Shown here one piece after another: positions 1-6,099 of a stretch of 6,099 nucleotides of DNA (position 1 is the first letter of the stretch; every line of letters begins with the position of its first letter). The stretch covers positions 1-6,099 of the forward strand of contig JAIRLV010000084.1 of assembly GCA_031259185.1 (NCBI GenBank), written 5' to 3'. The stretch is from Elusimicrobiota bacterium. GTDB lineage: Bacteria > RUG730. Made by a program: the position numbers and the translations under genes. A model generated the notes under the pieces. The model saw only the letters and a program-made list of their open reading frames with translations, was not told the DNA's origin and searched no databases.

Positions 1-785
1 ATAGTGTTACCGGCATAGTAAAAGAAATATATTCAATAGATTATAATGGAACAAATTTTACAAAAATTACTAATCATAATTCTATTTCTATATTGCCATC
101 TTTTCACCCTAAAAAAAATAGAATTTTGTATACTAGTTATTATTTAGGTAATCCTGATTTATTTATTTACGATTTTGATTTAAAATCTAGAAGGACTATT
201 TCAGCCAAACAAGGCTTGAATACAACAGCAGTTTTTTCTAATCAAGGAGATAAAATTGCTCTAGCTATGACAATCAACGGAAATCCAGAAATTGCAATTC
301 TAGATCAATCTGGGAACTTCATTGAAAATGTGACAAAAAATAGATTTATTGATATATCGCCTACTTGGTCTCCTGATGGAAATAGAATTGCATTTATTTC
401 TGACAGAACTGGAGTTACTCAAATATATATACATGATTTTATTAAAAAAAATACTTACCCAATAACTTTTGATACAAAATTTAAAGACTCTTTAGACTGG
501 GCGCCGAATTCAAACGAAATTTTATTCTCCTCTATTATTGATAAAAATTTTGAAATATGTAAGATTGAGCTAGATACAAAGAAAATATATAGGCTTACAG
601 AATATTCGGGAAATAATGAAGATCCTAGTTGGTCTTATAATGAGAGATATATTTGCTTCACATCCACTAGAAATGGTAAAAGAGAACTTTTTGTTATGAA
701 TAATGATGGAAATAATCAAAGAAAAATTTCCAATTGCGATGGCGATATATTTACTCCAAAATGGTCGCCATTATATTACCAATAA
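1..785 (+). CDS. tolB: TolB-like beta-propeller protein, 5'-truncated by the window edge
   Basis: The frame is open from base 3 to the TAA at 783-785, giving 260 visible residues. The in-frame TTG at 93 is not a credible start, because the 30 residues before it already read as propeller sequence (EIYSIDYNGTNFTKIT). About six PD40/WD40-like repeats follow, each with a 'P.WSPDG..I.F.S...G...IY..D' pattern. The clearest is PTWSPDGNRIAF at visible residues 120-131; others are PSFHPKKNRILYTS, LDWAPNSNEILFSS and PSWSYNERYICFTS. The protein ends in TPKWSPLYYQ, much like the 'P.WSP' C-terminus of TolB. The signal peptide and N-terminal TolB domain would lie left of the window. TolB is a periplasmic protein of the Tol-Pal system, which links outer membrane, peptidoglycan and inner membrane during constriction. 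Another periplasmic PD40-repeat protein is possible, but the GNPDL-type first blade and the ending favour TolB. No pal or other tol gene follows; the next gene is dnaJ. Confidence 0.85.
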   Translation, partial: SVTGIVKEIYSIDYNGTNFTKITNHNSISILPSFHPKKNRILYTSYYLGNPDLFIYDFDLKSRRTISAKQGLNTTAVFSNQGDKIALAMTINGNPEIAILDQSGNFIENVTKNRFIDISPTWSPDGNRIAFISDRTGVTQIYIHDFIKKNTYPITFDTKFKDSLDWAPNSNEILFSSIIDKNFEICKIELDTKKIYRLTEYSGNNEDPSWSYNERYICFTSTRNGKRELFVMNNDGNNQRKISNCDGDIFTPKWSPLYYQ

Positions 786-866
786 AAATGAAAAATTAAA
801 AAAAAATCAATTTTTAGTGCAATAGCGTAAAATTTTTAAATATTAAATCAGAAATGAAATTTTTCA

Positions 867-895
867 TTAAACGGAAAATTTAATTTTTATATAAA
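867..895 (+). promoter_or_regulatory. Weak candidate sigma70-type promoter for dnaJ
   Basis: TTAAAC at 867-872 and TATAAA at 890-895 are separated by 17 bases and lie 30 bases before the dnaJ GTG. The -10 box is good, but the -35 matches the consensus at only three positions. In sequence this AT-rich such matches arise easily by chance. The 140-base gap after tolB makes a separate dnaJ promoter plausible. Confidence 0.2.
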
Positions 896-913
896 ACATT
901 ACGAATTTGACAA

Positions 914-920
914 AGGGAGA
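914..920 (+). promoter_or_regulatory. Shine-Dalgarno of dnaJ, supports the GTG start
   Basis: AGGGAGA lies just upstream of the GTG at 926, with six bases between its last G and the start codon. It is one of the few G-rich stretches in this gap. With the J-domain beginning immediately after the GTG ([12 protein letters not shown]), it fixes the start despite the non-ATG codon. Confidence 0.75.
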
Positions 921-925
921 CAAAA

Positions 926-2080
926 GTGACTACAAAACGAGATTATTATGAAATATTGGGCGTCAATAGATCGGCGGCAGAATCTGAAATAAAAGCCGCT
1001 TATAGAAAACTTGCGCTAAAATATCATCCGGATAGGAATCCAAACAATAAAGAAACTGAAGCAAAGTTTAAGGAAATTAACGAAGCATATGAGATATTAA
1101 AAGATTCAAAAAAGCGGGATATATATGATAAGTTTGGGCATGCTGGGCTCAATCCTGGAATGAATACAGAAAGTGGGTTTTCTGGGTTTAGTTCAGGTCA
1201 AGGATTCGAAGGTTTTGATTTCAACTTTGGCGGAGGCGAAGATATTTTTGAGGATATTTTAGGCGGACTTTTTGGGGGTAGAAGGAAACAAAGAGCTAAA
1301 AGAGGTCCAAAAAGAGGCGCTGATCTACAATATACTTTAAAGGTAAAATTATCGGAAGTAGCATTTGGAGCAGAAAGAGAAATTAACTTTGAACATTTAG
1401 TAATTTGTAACCAGTGCAATGGAACTGGTAAAACTTCTAAATCAAAAACAGAAAAATGCCATCACTGCGGAGGAACCGGTGACATCCGTATATCAAGAGG
1501 CTTCTTTACTAGTATTCAAACTTGTCATTATTGCAAAGGTAGAGGCGAAATTATAACAAACCCTTGTGAAAATTGTCGCGGTACAGGAATTATGAGACAA
1601 AATAAAAGACTTTTTGTAAAAATTCCTGCTGGTGTTGATAACGGTTCTACTTTAAGATTAAGACATGAAGGGAATATTGGAGAAATGGGTGGCGAAGCTG
1701 GCGATTTATTCGTGATATTACAAGTAATAAATGATACGAAATTTCAAAGAAAAAATGAAAATTTATTCTACGATATAGAAATTAGCTTTGTCCAAAGCGC
1801 TATTGGAGCAGAATTAGAAGTTCCTACTATAGATGGAATAGCAAATATGAAAATTCCAGCAGGGACACAATACGGCACTATTTTCAAATTAAGAGAAAAA
1901 GGCTTGCCTATATTAGGAACAAAAAAAAGAGGAGATTTATTTATAAAAACAAAAATCCTTGTTCCCCAAAAGATGAATTCAGAACAAAAGAAAAAATTAA
2001 TAGAATTTGCTAAAAGTATGGGTGAAAATATTGACTTTGATGAAGAGGATAATGGTTTTATAAAAAATTTTTTTAAATAA
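926..2080 (+). CDS. dnaJ: Chaperone protein DnaJ (Hsp40)
   Basis: This is a complete type I DnaJ of 384 residues, close to the usual ~375. It is a cytoplasmic co-chaperone that delivers unfolded clients to DnaK and stimulates its ATPase. The J-domain spans about residues 5-72 with the HPD motif at 34-36. A Gly/Phe-rich linker (about 74-125) includes an [14 protein letters not shown] segment of the DIF type. The zinc-binding domain has all four CxxCxGxG motifs: CNQCNGTG (161-168), CHHCGGTG (178-185), CHYCKGRG (200-207) and CENCRGTG (214-221). By family precedent, motifs 1 and 4 bind one zinc and motifs 2 and 3 the other. The C-terminal beta-sandwich and dimerisation region follows, with GDLF and RGDLF turns. 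The start is GTG with a good Shine-Dalgarno. No dnaK or grpE is adjacent in the window, and no CIRCE element is visible upstream. The gene is convergent with cdsA. Confidence 0.97.
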   Translation: MTTKRDYYEILGVNRSAAESEIKAAYRKLALKYHPDRNPNNKETEAKFKEINEAYEILKDSKKRDIYDKFGHAGLNPGMNTESGFSGFSSGQGFEGFDFNFGGGEDIFEDILGGLFGGRRKQRAKRGPKRGADLQYTLKVKLSEVAFGAEREINFEHLVICNQCNGTGKTSKSKTEKCHHCGGTGDIRISRGFFTSIQTCHYCKGRGEIITNPCENCRGTGIMRQNKRLFVKIPAGVDNGSTLRLRHEGNIGEMGGEAGDLFVILQVINDTKFQRKNENLFYDIEISFVQSAIGAELEVPTIDGIANMKIPAGTQYGTIFKLREKGLPILGTKKRGDLFIKTKILVPQKMNSEQKKKLIEFAKSMGENIDFDEEDNGFIKNFFK

Positions 2081-2085
2081 TACTT

Positions 2086-2117
2086 AAAAAAAATAATATT
2101 TTTTTACTATTTTTTAC
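2086..2117 (+). terminator. Possible A/T hairpin terminator after dnaJ
   Basis: Six bases after the dnaJ stop there is an A8-TAATA-T7 inverted repeat (2086-2105; pairing arms 2087-2093 and 2099-2105), followed by ACTA and T6. The stem contains no G-C pairs, so it is weak by the usual rule for intrinsic terminators. The position and the U-rich tail fit a 3' end. Confidence 0.35.
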
Positions 2118-2144
2118 GTTGCAATTTTAATGGGAAATAATTAC

Positions 2145-2160
2145 TTTTTTAATTAAAAAA
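2145..2160. repeat. Perfect 16-base A/T palindrome in convergent gap
   Basis: TTTTTTAATTAAAAAA at 2145-2160 is its own reverse complement. It lies midway between the convergent dnaJ and cdsA genes and could act on either strand as a weak terminator hairpin or be transcriptionally neutral. It has no G-C pair, and chance occurrence is possible in this composition. Confidence 0.4.
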
Positions 2161-2202
2161 ATTTACTATATGTATTATAATTTTTAGCATAAAAGTATAA
2201 AG

Positions 2203-2220
2203 TTTTTATAATTATAAAAA
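2203..2220. repeat. Perfect 18-base A/T palindrome, possible cdsA-side terminator
   Basis: TTTTTATAATTATAAAAA at 2203-2220 is a perfect palindrome. It lies about 60 bases beyond the cdsA stop when read on the minus strand, so it could form the 3' end hairpin of the spoIID-like/uppS/cdsA transcript. On the minus strand it is preceded, not followed, by extra T residues, which weakens the terminator reading. The rest of 2221-2279 contains no convincing gene or RNA. Confidence 0.35.
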
Positions 2221-2279
2221 AATTTTGCGAGAATCAATTGACTTGACTAAAAAAAACTTCTACTTTTAAATAATTCCTT

Positions 2280-3146
2280 TTAATTAATAAAAATCAAAGT
2301 AAAATAGTAAAATATAGGAGCAACAAAAATTATACTGTCAAACCTATCCAAAATTCCACCGTGTCCCGGCAAAATTTTGCCTGAATCTTTTTCATTAGCG
2401 GAACGTTTTATCATAGATTCAAATAAATCGCCGATTTGCCCAAAAATCCCAATCAAAATCCCTATAATAATACTATTTTTGATCCCAAAATTTGTATGAA
2501 AAATATAATTATGTAAAATAAAACTTGTCAATATTGCAAATATGAAGCCTGCAATTGCTCCTTCTACCGACTTCTTGGGACTTATCTTTGAAATTTTATG
2601 TCTACCAAATTTTATGCCAAAAAGATAAGCGAATATATCCATTGCCCAAACACAAAAAAATAATGAAAAAACAAAATTTTTTCCAAATACCGGCATTTGT
2701 CTAATTAAAATTAAATGATTCAATAAAAATCCTACATAGAAAATTCCTAATAAAGTTGTAGAAATTTTTATATAAATTTCTTTGAAAAAAATTAACCCGT
2801 CATCCGTATGTTTTTTTGCAAATAAAATAGAAAATGAAAATAAACTAATTAAAAATATAGTTAATATTGTTGGAAATATAATTAAATTTTTTGACAAATT
2901 ATAAAAAAATCCAAATTCTGAATTATTGATAAAAAATAGAACAGAAATCATTATAGAAAAACTAATTCCAAAAAATTTGTAATTATAAAAGCCAATTTTT
3001 TTTGACAAATTATAAAACTCATTCAATCCTAAAATAATCAATAATATTATAAATAGAAAATATGGAATAAATCCTAAATAAATTATAAAAATTAAAATTA
3101 CTCCAAATATTAAACTTGTAACAGTTCTTTTTATAAAATTATTCAA
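2280..3146 (-). CDS. cdsA: Phosphatidate cytidylyltransferase (CDP-diglyceride synthase)
   Basis: CdsA is an integral inner-membrane enzyme that converts phosphatidic acid and CTP to CDP-diacylglycerol and pyrophosphate, the branch point to bacterial phospholipids. The protein is strongly hydrophobic with multiple membrane segments. Near the C-terminus it carries the full family signature: S-M-I-K-R, then K-D-S-G, then PGHGGILDRFD (residues 244-270 in the 288-residue form). A conserved D-x-FAY-x-FG-x-x-FG-R-x-K stretch lies upstream, followed by SPKKSVEGAIAG, also typical. I place the start at TTG 3146, giving MNNFIKRTVTSLIFG. This matches the usual short N-terminus before the first membrane helix and has GGAGG five bases upstream. 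The in-frame ATG at 3173 (297 residues) has no Shine-Dalgarno and would overlap uppS by 35 bases. With the TTG start the overlap is 8 bases. It is the last gene of the minus-strand operon, and no dxr or rseP follows as in many other genomes. Confidence 0.95.
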   Translation of the reverse strand: MNNFIKRTVTSLIFGVILIFIIYLGFIPYFLFIILLIILGLNEFYNLSKKIGFYNYKFFGISFSIMISVLFFINNSEFGFFYNLSKNLIIFPTILTIFLISLFSFSILFAKKHTDDGLIFFKEIYIKISTTLLGIFYVGFLLNHLILIRQMPVFGKNFVFSLFFCVWAMDIFAYLFGIKFGRHKISKISPKKSVEGAIAGFIFAILTSFILHNYIFHTNFGIKNSIIIGILIGIFGQIGDLFESMIKRSANEKDSGKILPGHGGILDRFDSIIFVAPIFYYFTLIFIN

Positions 3147-3858
3147 TTCTACCTCCAAAATTTCTTTTTTCATTCATATAAAAATTTTTTATAGCTTTTT
3201 CTAATTCGTCTCCATTGAAATCGGGCCAAAAAGTATTGGTTACATATATTTCCGTATAAGCTATCTGCCACAACAAAAAATTACTTATTCTAAAATTTCC
3301 TCCAGTCCTAATCAAAAGTTCTGGATCAGGGTAATCTTTTGTATCAAGATATTTTTTAGCAAAAGTCTCTTCATCTATATTTGTTTCTTTTGCTTCGATC
3401 AATTTTTTGATTGCTCTAATAATCTCATCTCTTCCACCATAATTTAGCGCGATATTCAATATAAATCCGGAATTATTTTTTGTTATATTTATTGTATTTT
3501 TAATTAAATTTTTTATACTTTCAGAAAAAACAGATAAATCACCAATAAAATTAACTTTTACATTATCAGCATTCATTTTTTGTAGAAATTTACTTTCCAA
3601 ATATTCTTTTAATAATTTCATTAGATAGCTTACTTCTTCTTTTGGTCTTTTCCAATTTTCTGTAGAAAAAGCAAATAACGTTAATATTTTAACTCCAATT
3701 TTTTTTGCTTTTTTTACAATTAATTCTATATTATCTGCGCCTTTCTTATGTCCATTTATCAAAGATAAATTTTTAGACTTTGCCCATCTAGCATTTCCGT
3801 CCATTATTATTGCAACATGTAATGGGATTCTTTGATTAGTATTTGTTAATTCTGTCAT
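3139..3858 (-). CDS. uppS: Isoprenyl transferase / undecaprenyl diphosphate synthase
   Basis: This cytoplasmic, membrane-associated cis-prenyltransferase adds isopentenyl units to farnesyl diphosphate. The product, undecaprenyl diphosphate, is the precursor of the lipid carrier for peptidoglycan and other surface glycans. At 239 residues it is close to family length. Conserved features are H-V-A-I-IMDGNARWA (14-26) with the catalytic Asp at D20 (equivalent to E. coli D26), NGHKKGA (35-41), the F-S-T-E-N-W-x-RP motif (64-72), N-Y-GGRDEI, and DPELLIRTGG with RISNFLLWQ (178-198). R184, R190 and E203 keep the spacing of the E. coli residues R194, R200 and E213 that bind pyrophosphate and Mg. The catalytic motif has Ala at position 23 where Gly is commonest, a seemingly tolerated variant. 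The ATG at 3858 has GGAG five bases upstream. The gene lies 17 bases after the SpoIID-like gene and overlaps cdsA, so all three are probably cotranscribed. Product chain length cannot be read from the sequence. Confidence 0.96.
   Translation of the reverse strand: MTELTNTNQRIPLHVAIIMDGNARWAKSKNLSLINGHKKGADNIELIVKKAKKIGVKILTLFAFSTENWKRPKEEVSYLMKLLKEYLESKFLQKMNADNVKVNFIGDLSVFSESIKNLIKNTINITKNNSGFILNIALNYGGRDEIIRAIKKLIEAKETNIDEETFAKKYLDTKDYPDPELLIRTGGNFRISNFLLWQIAYTEIYVTNTFWPDFNGDELEKAIKNFYMNEKRNFGGRIE
3151..3156 (-). promoter_or_regulatory. Strong Shine-Dalgarno deciding the cdsA start
   Basis: On the minus strand GGAGGT (3156 down to 3151) is followed by AGAA and TTG at 3146-3144. It lies within the last codons of uppS, encoding the Gly-Gly of its FGGR ending. 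Those Gly codons are themselves conserved in the UppS family, so the match may be partly fixed by protein sequence. The spacing to the TTG is nevertheless ideal, whereas the ATG at 3173 is preceded only by A/T-rich sequence. Confidence 0.7.
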
Positions 3859-3863
3859 TTTTT

Positions 3864-3867
3864 CTCC
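3864..3867 (-). promoter_or_regulatory. Shine-Dalgarno of uppS
   Basis: On the minus strand GGAG (3867 down to 3864) is followed by five A residues and the ATG at 3858. It sits inside the 17-base gap after the upstream gene's TAA, leaving no room for a separate promoter and supporting operon expression. Confidence 0.7.
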
Positions 3868-3875
3868 ATAATAAA

Positions 3876-6083
3876 TTAATATTCTAAACTTTCTAAATAA
3901 GTATTTTGGAAATAAAAGTTTAAAATTTCGTCATATTTAAATCCTTTATTTGCCATGCCAGCTGCACCGGTTTGGCTCATTCCAACTCCGTGTCCCCAAC
4001 CTCCGCCATAAAATGTAAATTCCAGAATTTTTTCTTTATCAACAGAATATTTTTTTTCTACAAAAAACATTGTGCTTCTTAATGAATTTAATCCAAAATA
4101 ATAGCGAATTTTATTCTCTTTTTCTACTAATATTTTTGAATTTTTCCCTATTATTTTTATTTTATTAATATTGCCAGAAGGACTACGGTTTGTTACAATT
4201 ATATCTTTTATTTCTCCAATATTTCTTTTAGTGTCTTTTTCAATTTTTTCTTGGATATATTCTGGAGACACAATTCTAATCCATCTAAAAGTTGATATAG
4301 GAGTTTTCAGTCCTTTATCATAACTGTAACTTTGAGGATATGATTTTATCCATGCTTCTAATGCAGAAGGTGAATTTGGCGCTTCTTCATCGTTACCATA
4401 ACCTTCATATGCTCCTTCAAAATATGGCAAGTCTGCCCACCCCAAAACGTTTTTTGAAGGTTGAGTGTAGCCTCCAGAATTAGAATGATACAATCCATTG
4501 ACTATTGAATTATTATATTTTAAAATTTTACCTCTCGTTTCATCTACTGCTTGATTCATCCTTTTTATTTCCGTTGCAATTCCACTGTAAACTTGACAAT
4601 GTTGCGAAGAACATAAATCATAACCAAGATTCTTATGAATTTTTATTACGTCTTTCCTATAAATCGCATAGCTTCTTGCCAAAACCGCTTGCGCTTTCAA
4701 ACTTTCTATAGGCCACCAAGACATCATTTCAGAGGAAAGTACGCTATATAAATATTCTTCAATATTTATTATATTGACTATTTTTATAGTATTATTATAT
4801 ACGGAAAATTCAAATTTGCCTCTATACTGCGAATCATTAAAACTATGCCAAGGATAGCCTTTTCCAATTTCAATAGCTTCAAGTATAAATGAGTTATTTT
4901 TTTCATTTTTTTGCATAATTTTAAAAGTTTTAATATTTTCGTATATCAAATCTTTTGAAAGATTTTCTATAACTAAAAGATTCCCAGCCTCTAATATAAT
5001 TTTATAAGAGATATCTTTTTGTCCTTCTTTTTTTATAAAATTTTTATCATCCTTGTAGAAGTAAAATTCAAATTCTCCGCTAGATCTAAAATTAAAGTTT
5101 TTTATTTGTATCGGCATTCCGCTAGAATTAGTATTTATACCAATCCTTAAAATTGGCAGGTTTTCAGGATCTTTTATTGACGTAAAACTTTTAAATGAAT
5201 TTAATTTTTTTTCTGGAACTATTTTTTGCGATATATTTTTTTCTTGCAAAAAAGGAGTTATTTTCGCTATTATAAAAGATATTCCTTGAAATTCTGGAAA
5301 AATATTTTGTATTTTTACAGATTCTTGAAAAGTTTTTTCATAATTTTCGTCTTGCAAATAGAGTTTTACCAATTCTAATCTTGCTTCTAAAAAATAGCCG
5401 TCTTTCAAGAGCGCTAAATTATAATTTTTCTTTGCTAAAATGGAATTATCATCTCCTTCATTGCTAATATTAAAATTTATCATATCGCTAAAAATGCGTC
5501 CTAAATAAAAATAAGAACCACTAAATTCTGGGTTTAATTTAATATTTTTTTTAAAAGCTTCTATAGCATTTTGATAATCTTGTTTGTCCAATAAAACCCG
5601 ACCTAAATTAAAATTAGCTTCGAACAAATCTTTATCTATTTCTAAAGCTTTCTGGAGATATTTTTCTGCTATATCAATATCGCCAAAATAATAATTTAAT
5701 GTACCATATTCCAAAAATATTTTTTTTATTTCATTCTTATTTTTAGTTTCATATTGTTCTAAAAAATTTTTACAAAGTTTTATAGCGTTTTGATAGTTGC
5801 CAAGTTGTTTTTCTATTGTAATTAAATCTTTTATAATTTTAATTTTTTTATCAATATCATTATCGTCACTATTTTTCAAAATTTTTTCATATTGCTTTTT
5901 TGCCGAGTCAAAATTCCCATTTAACCAAGCGTTAAAAGCTAAATTATTATCTTTTGTTTCTTCTAAAACTAAATTTTGCGAAAATAAAAATATTTTTTGA
6001 CATAAAATTAATAATATAATTATTTGAATTGATACTCTTAAAATTGAATTTTTTTTATTTTTATTTATTTTTTGACAACTCAT
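3876..6083 (-). CDS. Secreted TPR and SpoIID/LytB-domain protein, putative peptidoglycan lytic transglycosylase
   Basis: This 735-residue protein begins with a Lys/Asn-rich stretch and a hydrophobic segment (about 17-35, IIILLIL), consistent with a Sec signal peptide or anchor. C28 lacks the small residue of a lipobox. About five or six TPR-like helical repeats follow (about 46-265), clearest at 154-186 (EANFNLGRVLLDKQDYQNAI). From about 311 (LRIGIN) to the C-terminus is a SpoIID/LytB domain. Its SSEMMSWWPIESLKAQA block (450-466) includes E452, aligned with the catalytic Glu of SpoIID. It also has DLCSSQHCQVY (489-499), YHSNSGGYTQ (532-541) and WGHGVGMSQTGA (696-707). SpoIID enzymes cleave glycan strands lacking stem peptides; here a role in envelope remodelling is inferred, with the TPR part probably binding partners. 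The start is ATG 6083 with only a weak AGAGAG before it. The frame stays open to the window edge, so a longer N-terminus is not excluded. It is the first visible gene of the operon with uppS and cdsA. Confidence 0.88.
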   Translation of the reverse strand: MSCQKINKNKKNSILRVSIQIIILLILCQKIFLFSQNLVLEETKDNNLAFNAWLNGNFDSAKKQYEKILKNSDDNDIDKKIKIIKDLITIEKQLGNYQNAIKLCKNFLEQYETKNKNEIKKIFLEYGTLNYYFGDIDIAEKYLQKALEIDKDLFEANFNLGRVLLDKQDYQNAIEAFKKNIKLNPEFSGSYFYLGRIFSDMINFNISNEGDDNSILAKKNYNLALLKDGYFLEARLELVKLYLQDENYEKTFQESVKIQNIFPEFQGISFIIAKITPFLQEKNISQKIVPEKKLNSFKSFTSIKDPENLPILRIGINTNSSGMPIQIKNFNFRSSGEFEFYFYKDDKNFIKKEGQKDISYKIILEAGNLLVIENLSKDLIYENIKTFKIMQKNEKNNSFILEAIEIGKGYPWHSFNDSQYRGKFEFSVYNNTIKIVNIINIEEYLYSVLSSEMMSWWPIESLKAQAVLARSYAIYRKDVIKIHKNLGYDLCSSQHCQVYSGIATEIKRMNQAVDETRGKILKYNNSIVNGLYHSNSGGYTQPSKNVLGWADLPYFEGAYEGYGNDEEAPNSPSALEAWIKSYPQSYSYDKGLKTPISTFRWIRIVSPEYIQEKIEKDTKRNIGEIKDIIVTNRSPSGNINKIKIIGKNSKILVEKENKIRYYFGLNSLRSTMFFVEKKYSVDKEKILEFTFYGGGWGHGVGMSQTGAAGMANKGFKYDEILNFYFQNTYLESLEY

Positions 6084-6099
6084 AATCTCTCTTGAATTT

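Noticed and set aside
93-95. TTG as a start codon for the TolB-like protein
   Set aside because: The frame is open upstream to the window edge, and those residues belong to the first propeller blade, so the gene is truncated at the edge rather than starting here.
791-815. AAAAATT/AATTTTT hairpin as a tolB terminator
   Set aside because: The stem is only A-U pairs with an 11-base loop, and no separate U tract follows, so it cannot be told apart from background composition.
906-911. TTGACA as a perfect -35 box before dnaJ
   Set aside because: It lies only about 15 bases before the start codon and overlaps the ribosome-binding region, leaving no room for a -10 box and a leader.
1198-1419. Minus-strand open frame of 73 codons inside dnaJ
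   Set aside because: It lies opposite the Gly/Phe-rich linker and first zinc motif of dnaJ. It is low-complexity (Pro/Ser/Lys) and is explained by the composition of the real gene.
4505-4711. Plus-strand open frame of 68 codons within the SpoIID domain gene
   Set aside because: It is antisense to conserved SpoIID motifs, shows no recognisable domain, and is a by-product of AT-rich coding sequence.
5797-6000. Plus-strand open frame of 67 codons opposite the TPR region, with hydrophobic residues
   Set aside because: The Phe/Ser/Leu-rich translation is the complement of Lys/Glu-rich TPR helices, and there is no supporting ribosome-binding site or family resemblance.
5998-6000. C28 of the SpoIID-like protein as a lipoprotein Cys
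   Set aside because: The preceding residues are L-I-L, and a lipobox needs Gly, Ala or Ser directly before the Cys; further hydrophobic residues also continue after it.

Overview
This is a very AT-rich bacterial window with five closely packed, intact-looking protein genes. They lie in two convergent blocks. The organism is most likely a diderm (outer-membrane) bacterium, because the left edge holds the C-terminal propeller of a TolB-like protein of the Tol-Pal envelope system. The coding regions use A/T-ending codons and Lys/Asn/Ile/Phe-rich proteins, and all five genes stop with TAA. This composition suits a low-GC, possibly host-associated lineage. A TolB protein together with a non-sporulation SpoIID/LytB protein would fit groups such as Elusimicrobiota, but that placement is a guess and not a call from the sequence.

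Plus-strand block (1-2080): a 5'-truncated tolB-like gene (1-785), a 140-base AT-rich gap with a weak candidate promoter, then a complete dnaJ (926-2080) with a GTG start and a good Shine-Dalgarno. Between the two blocks, 2081-2279 is a convergent intergenic region with three A/T-only inverted repeats, probably serving termination in both directions.

Minus-strand block (6083 down to 2280): a large secreted TPR-SpoIID/LytB protein, then uppS (17-base gap), then cdsA (overlapping the uppS end). This looks like one operon, transcribed from a promoter beyond the right edge. UppS makes the C55 lipid carrier for peptidoglycan and other envelope glycans. CdsA makes CDP-diacylglycerol for phospholipids. 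The SpoIID-domain protein probably cleaves glycan strands of peptidoglycan. The theme is therefore envelope building and remodelling. The cdsA start is best placed at a TTG (3146) with a near-perfect Shine-Dalgarno inside the uppS end, rather than at the upstream ATG (3173).

I found no RNA gene, mobile element, CRISPR array or clear sign of horizontal transfer, and nothing that amounts to a new biological system. The points most worth checking are the TPR-SpoIID fusion in the uppS-cdsA operon, the cdsA start, and the evenly spaced A/T palindromes.
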